From Ruminococcus sp. (GTDB lineage: Bacteria > Bacillota > Clostridia > Oscillospirales > Ruminococcaceae), in NCBI GenBank assembly GCA_017934425.1, contig JAGBJO010000005.1:1-58526 (forward strand): a DNA stretch of 58,526 nucleotides, given 5' to 3'. Of the stretch, positions 57,944 to 58,526 are shown in pieces; within the stretch, counting starts at the first letter, position 1; every line of letters starts with the position of its first letter. A program made the position numbers and the translations under genes. The notes under the pieces were generated by a model. The model worked only from the letters and a program-made list of their open reading frames with translations. It did no database searches and had not been told where the DNA came from.

Positions 57944-58526
57944 TTATACAGCTTCGGGCTGTCCTTTGTCCGTGTCGTGCTTCTTGAAGTCAAGCACCGA
58001 TGCGATAGCGTCTCCTGCCCTTGCCTGAGCCTGATTGAATACATGACAGTAGATAGAAGTCGTGGTTGTGATCGTTGAGTGACCTAACGCTCCCGACACG
58101 GTGGCTGCGTCCACGCCCTCATTGATGAGAGCCGAGGCATAGAAGTGTCGAAGGGAGTGTATATCACAGAAACGGAAATTGTTTTCTTCACAGAATTCTT
58201 TCAGCCAGAAATACGGCGTGTTGTTGTTCATCGGTCTGCCGTCCCACTTTACAAACAGGCGGTCATAGTCCTGCCATTTCGTACCGAGCTTTATATGCTC
58301 CTCGTCCTGTTCCGCTTTATACTCACGGAGCAAGTCCATGACGCTCTGAGGAAATTTCAGCGAACGCTGAGACTTCTTCGTTTTGGTGGTGTCGGTGTAG
58401 ATGCCCTTAGAAGCGGTGTAATTACTTGTCCTGCGGACGCTGATAACATTATGCTCCCAGTCGATGTCCTTCCATTCAAGACCGAGCATTTCTCCTCTGC
58501 GGAAACCGCTGTATATCGCCAGAGTA
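57944..58526 (-). CDS. int: Tyrosine recombinase/integrase, 5' part beyond the window
   Basis: The C-terminal catalytic part (at least 193 residues) is present; the reading frame is open to base 58526, where codons for LAIYSGFRRGEMLGLEWKD are seen, so the start lies outside. Catalytic residues: Arg of GFRRGE, HSLRH, GHSTITTT, and the nucleophile Tyr in SIYCHV. Tn916/phage-integrase type. It reads towards the tRNA-Glu gene, a typical attachment site, so a prophage or conjugative element probably begins here and extends rightwards. Confidence 0.93.
   Translation of the reverse strand, partial: TLAIYSGFRRGEMLGLEWKDIDWEHNVISVRRTSNYTASKGIYTDTTKTKKSQRSLKFPQSVMDLLREYKAEQDEEHIKLGTKWQDYDRLFVKWDGRPMNNNTPYFWLKEFCEENNFRFCDIHSLRHFYASALINEGVDAATVSGALGHSTITTTTSIYCHVFNQAQARAGDAIASVLDFKKHDTDKGQPEAV

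Overview
The window is a chromosomal replication-origin region of a low-to-mid GC, spore-forming anaerobic Firmicute, most like Ruminococcus or a relative in the Oscillospiraceae. The gene order yaaA-recF-remB-gyrB-gyrA on one side of dnaA and rpmH-rnpA-yidD-yidC-jag-mnmE-mnmG-rsmG-noc-parA-parB-serS on the other is the classic Firmicute origin layout. SpoVAD, SpoVAE and a YtaF-like protein point to sporulation. The flavodiiron protein operon points to an anaerobe. The genus call is inference; no rRNA is present.

Layout. 1-1.6 kb: spoVAD-spoVAE. 1.9-4.2 kb: two overlapping WYL-domain regulator genes, followed by a possible MITE in front of birA. 6-16 kb: mostly minus-strand housekeeping genes (TerB-like, LysR, M20 dipeptidase, orphan sugar-ABC ATPase, RsuA, NrdR with a TIM-barrel protein, phosphoesterase) plus DUF4830 and ytaF. 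16-26 kb: gyrA, gyrB, remB, recF, yaaA, dnaN, dnaA, all minus and all reading away from the origin. 26.0-26.8 kb: the main origin spacer, where gene orientation flips. 26.8-38.4 kb: rpmH to serS, all plus. 38.5-41 kb: two tiny DUF3789-like peptide genes and a thioredoxin / FTR-like / flavodiiron operon. 41.2-42.7 kb: a MATE exporter behind a leader terminator. 42.9-47.9 kb: a two-gene peptidoglycan operon made of a tandem double D-Ala-D-Ala ligase and a MurF-alanine racemase fusion. 48-57.5 kb: acyltransferase, calcium-type P-ATPase, ECF sigma with anti-sigma, solitary MazF, aldolase-like enzyme, TipA-like MerR, GNAT. 57.6-58.5 kb: tRNA-Met, tRNA-Glu and the truncated end of a tyrosine recombinase gene, probably the edge of an integrated element.

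How it works together. The core is replication initiation (DnaA, DnaN, RecF, gyrase) and segregation (ParA, ParB, Noc). Palindromic parS and parS-like sites are scattered from 31.5 to 49.7 kb. The Ddl-Ddl and MurF-Alr operon encodes the whole D-alanine branch of cell-wall synthesis in two polypeptides: racemase, dipeptide ligase(s), and the ligase that adds the dipeptide to the UDP-MurNAc-tripeptide.

The least explained material is non-coding. At least three families of dispersed palindromic elements occur, most copies lying against gene 3' ends. A 21-bp terminal-inverted-repeat structure flanked by 11-bp direct repeats lies at 4.24-4.64 kb. A possible small RNA with a C-rich loop lies at 6.6-6.7 kb. 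The origin spacers repeat the 9-mer TGTTGAAAA. I judge the tandem Ddl operon, the repeat families and the two classes of ParB-type palindrome the best candidates for new biology.
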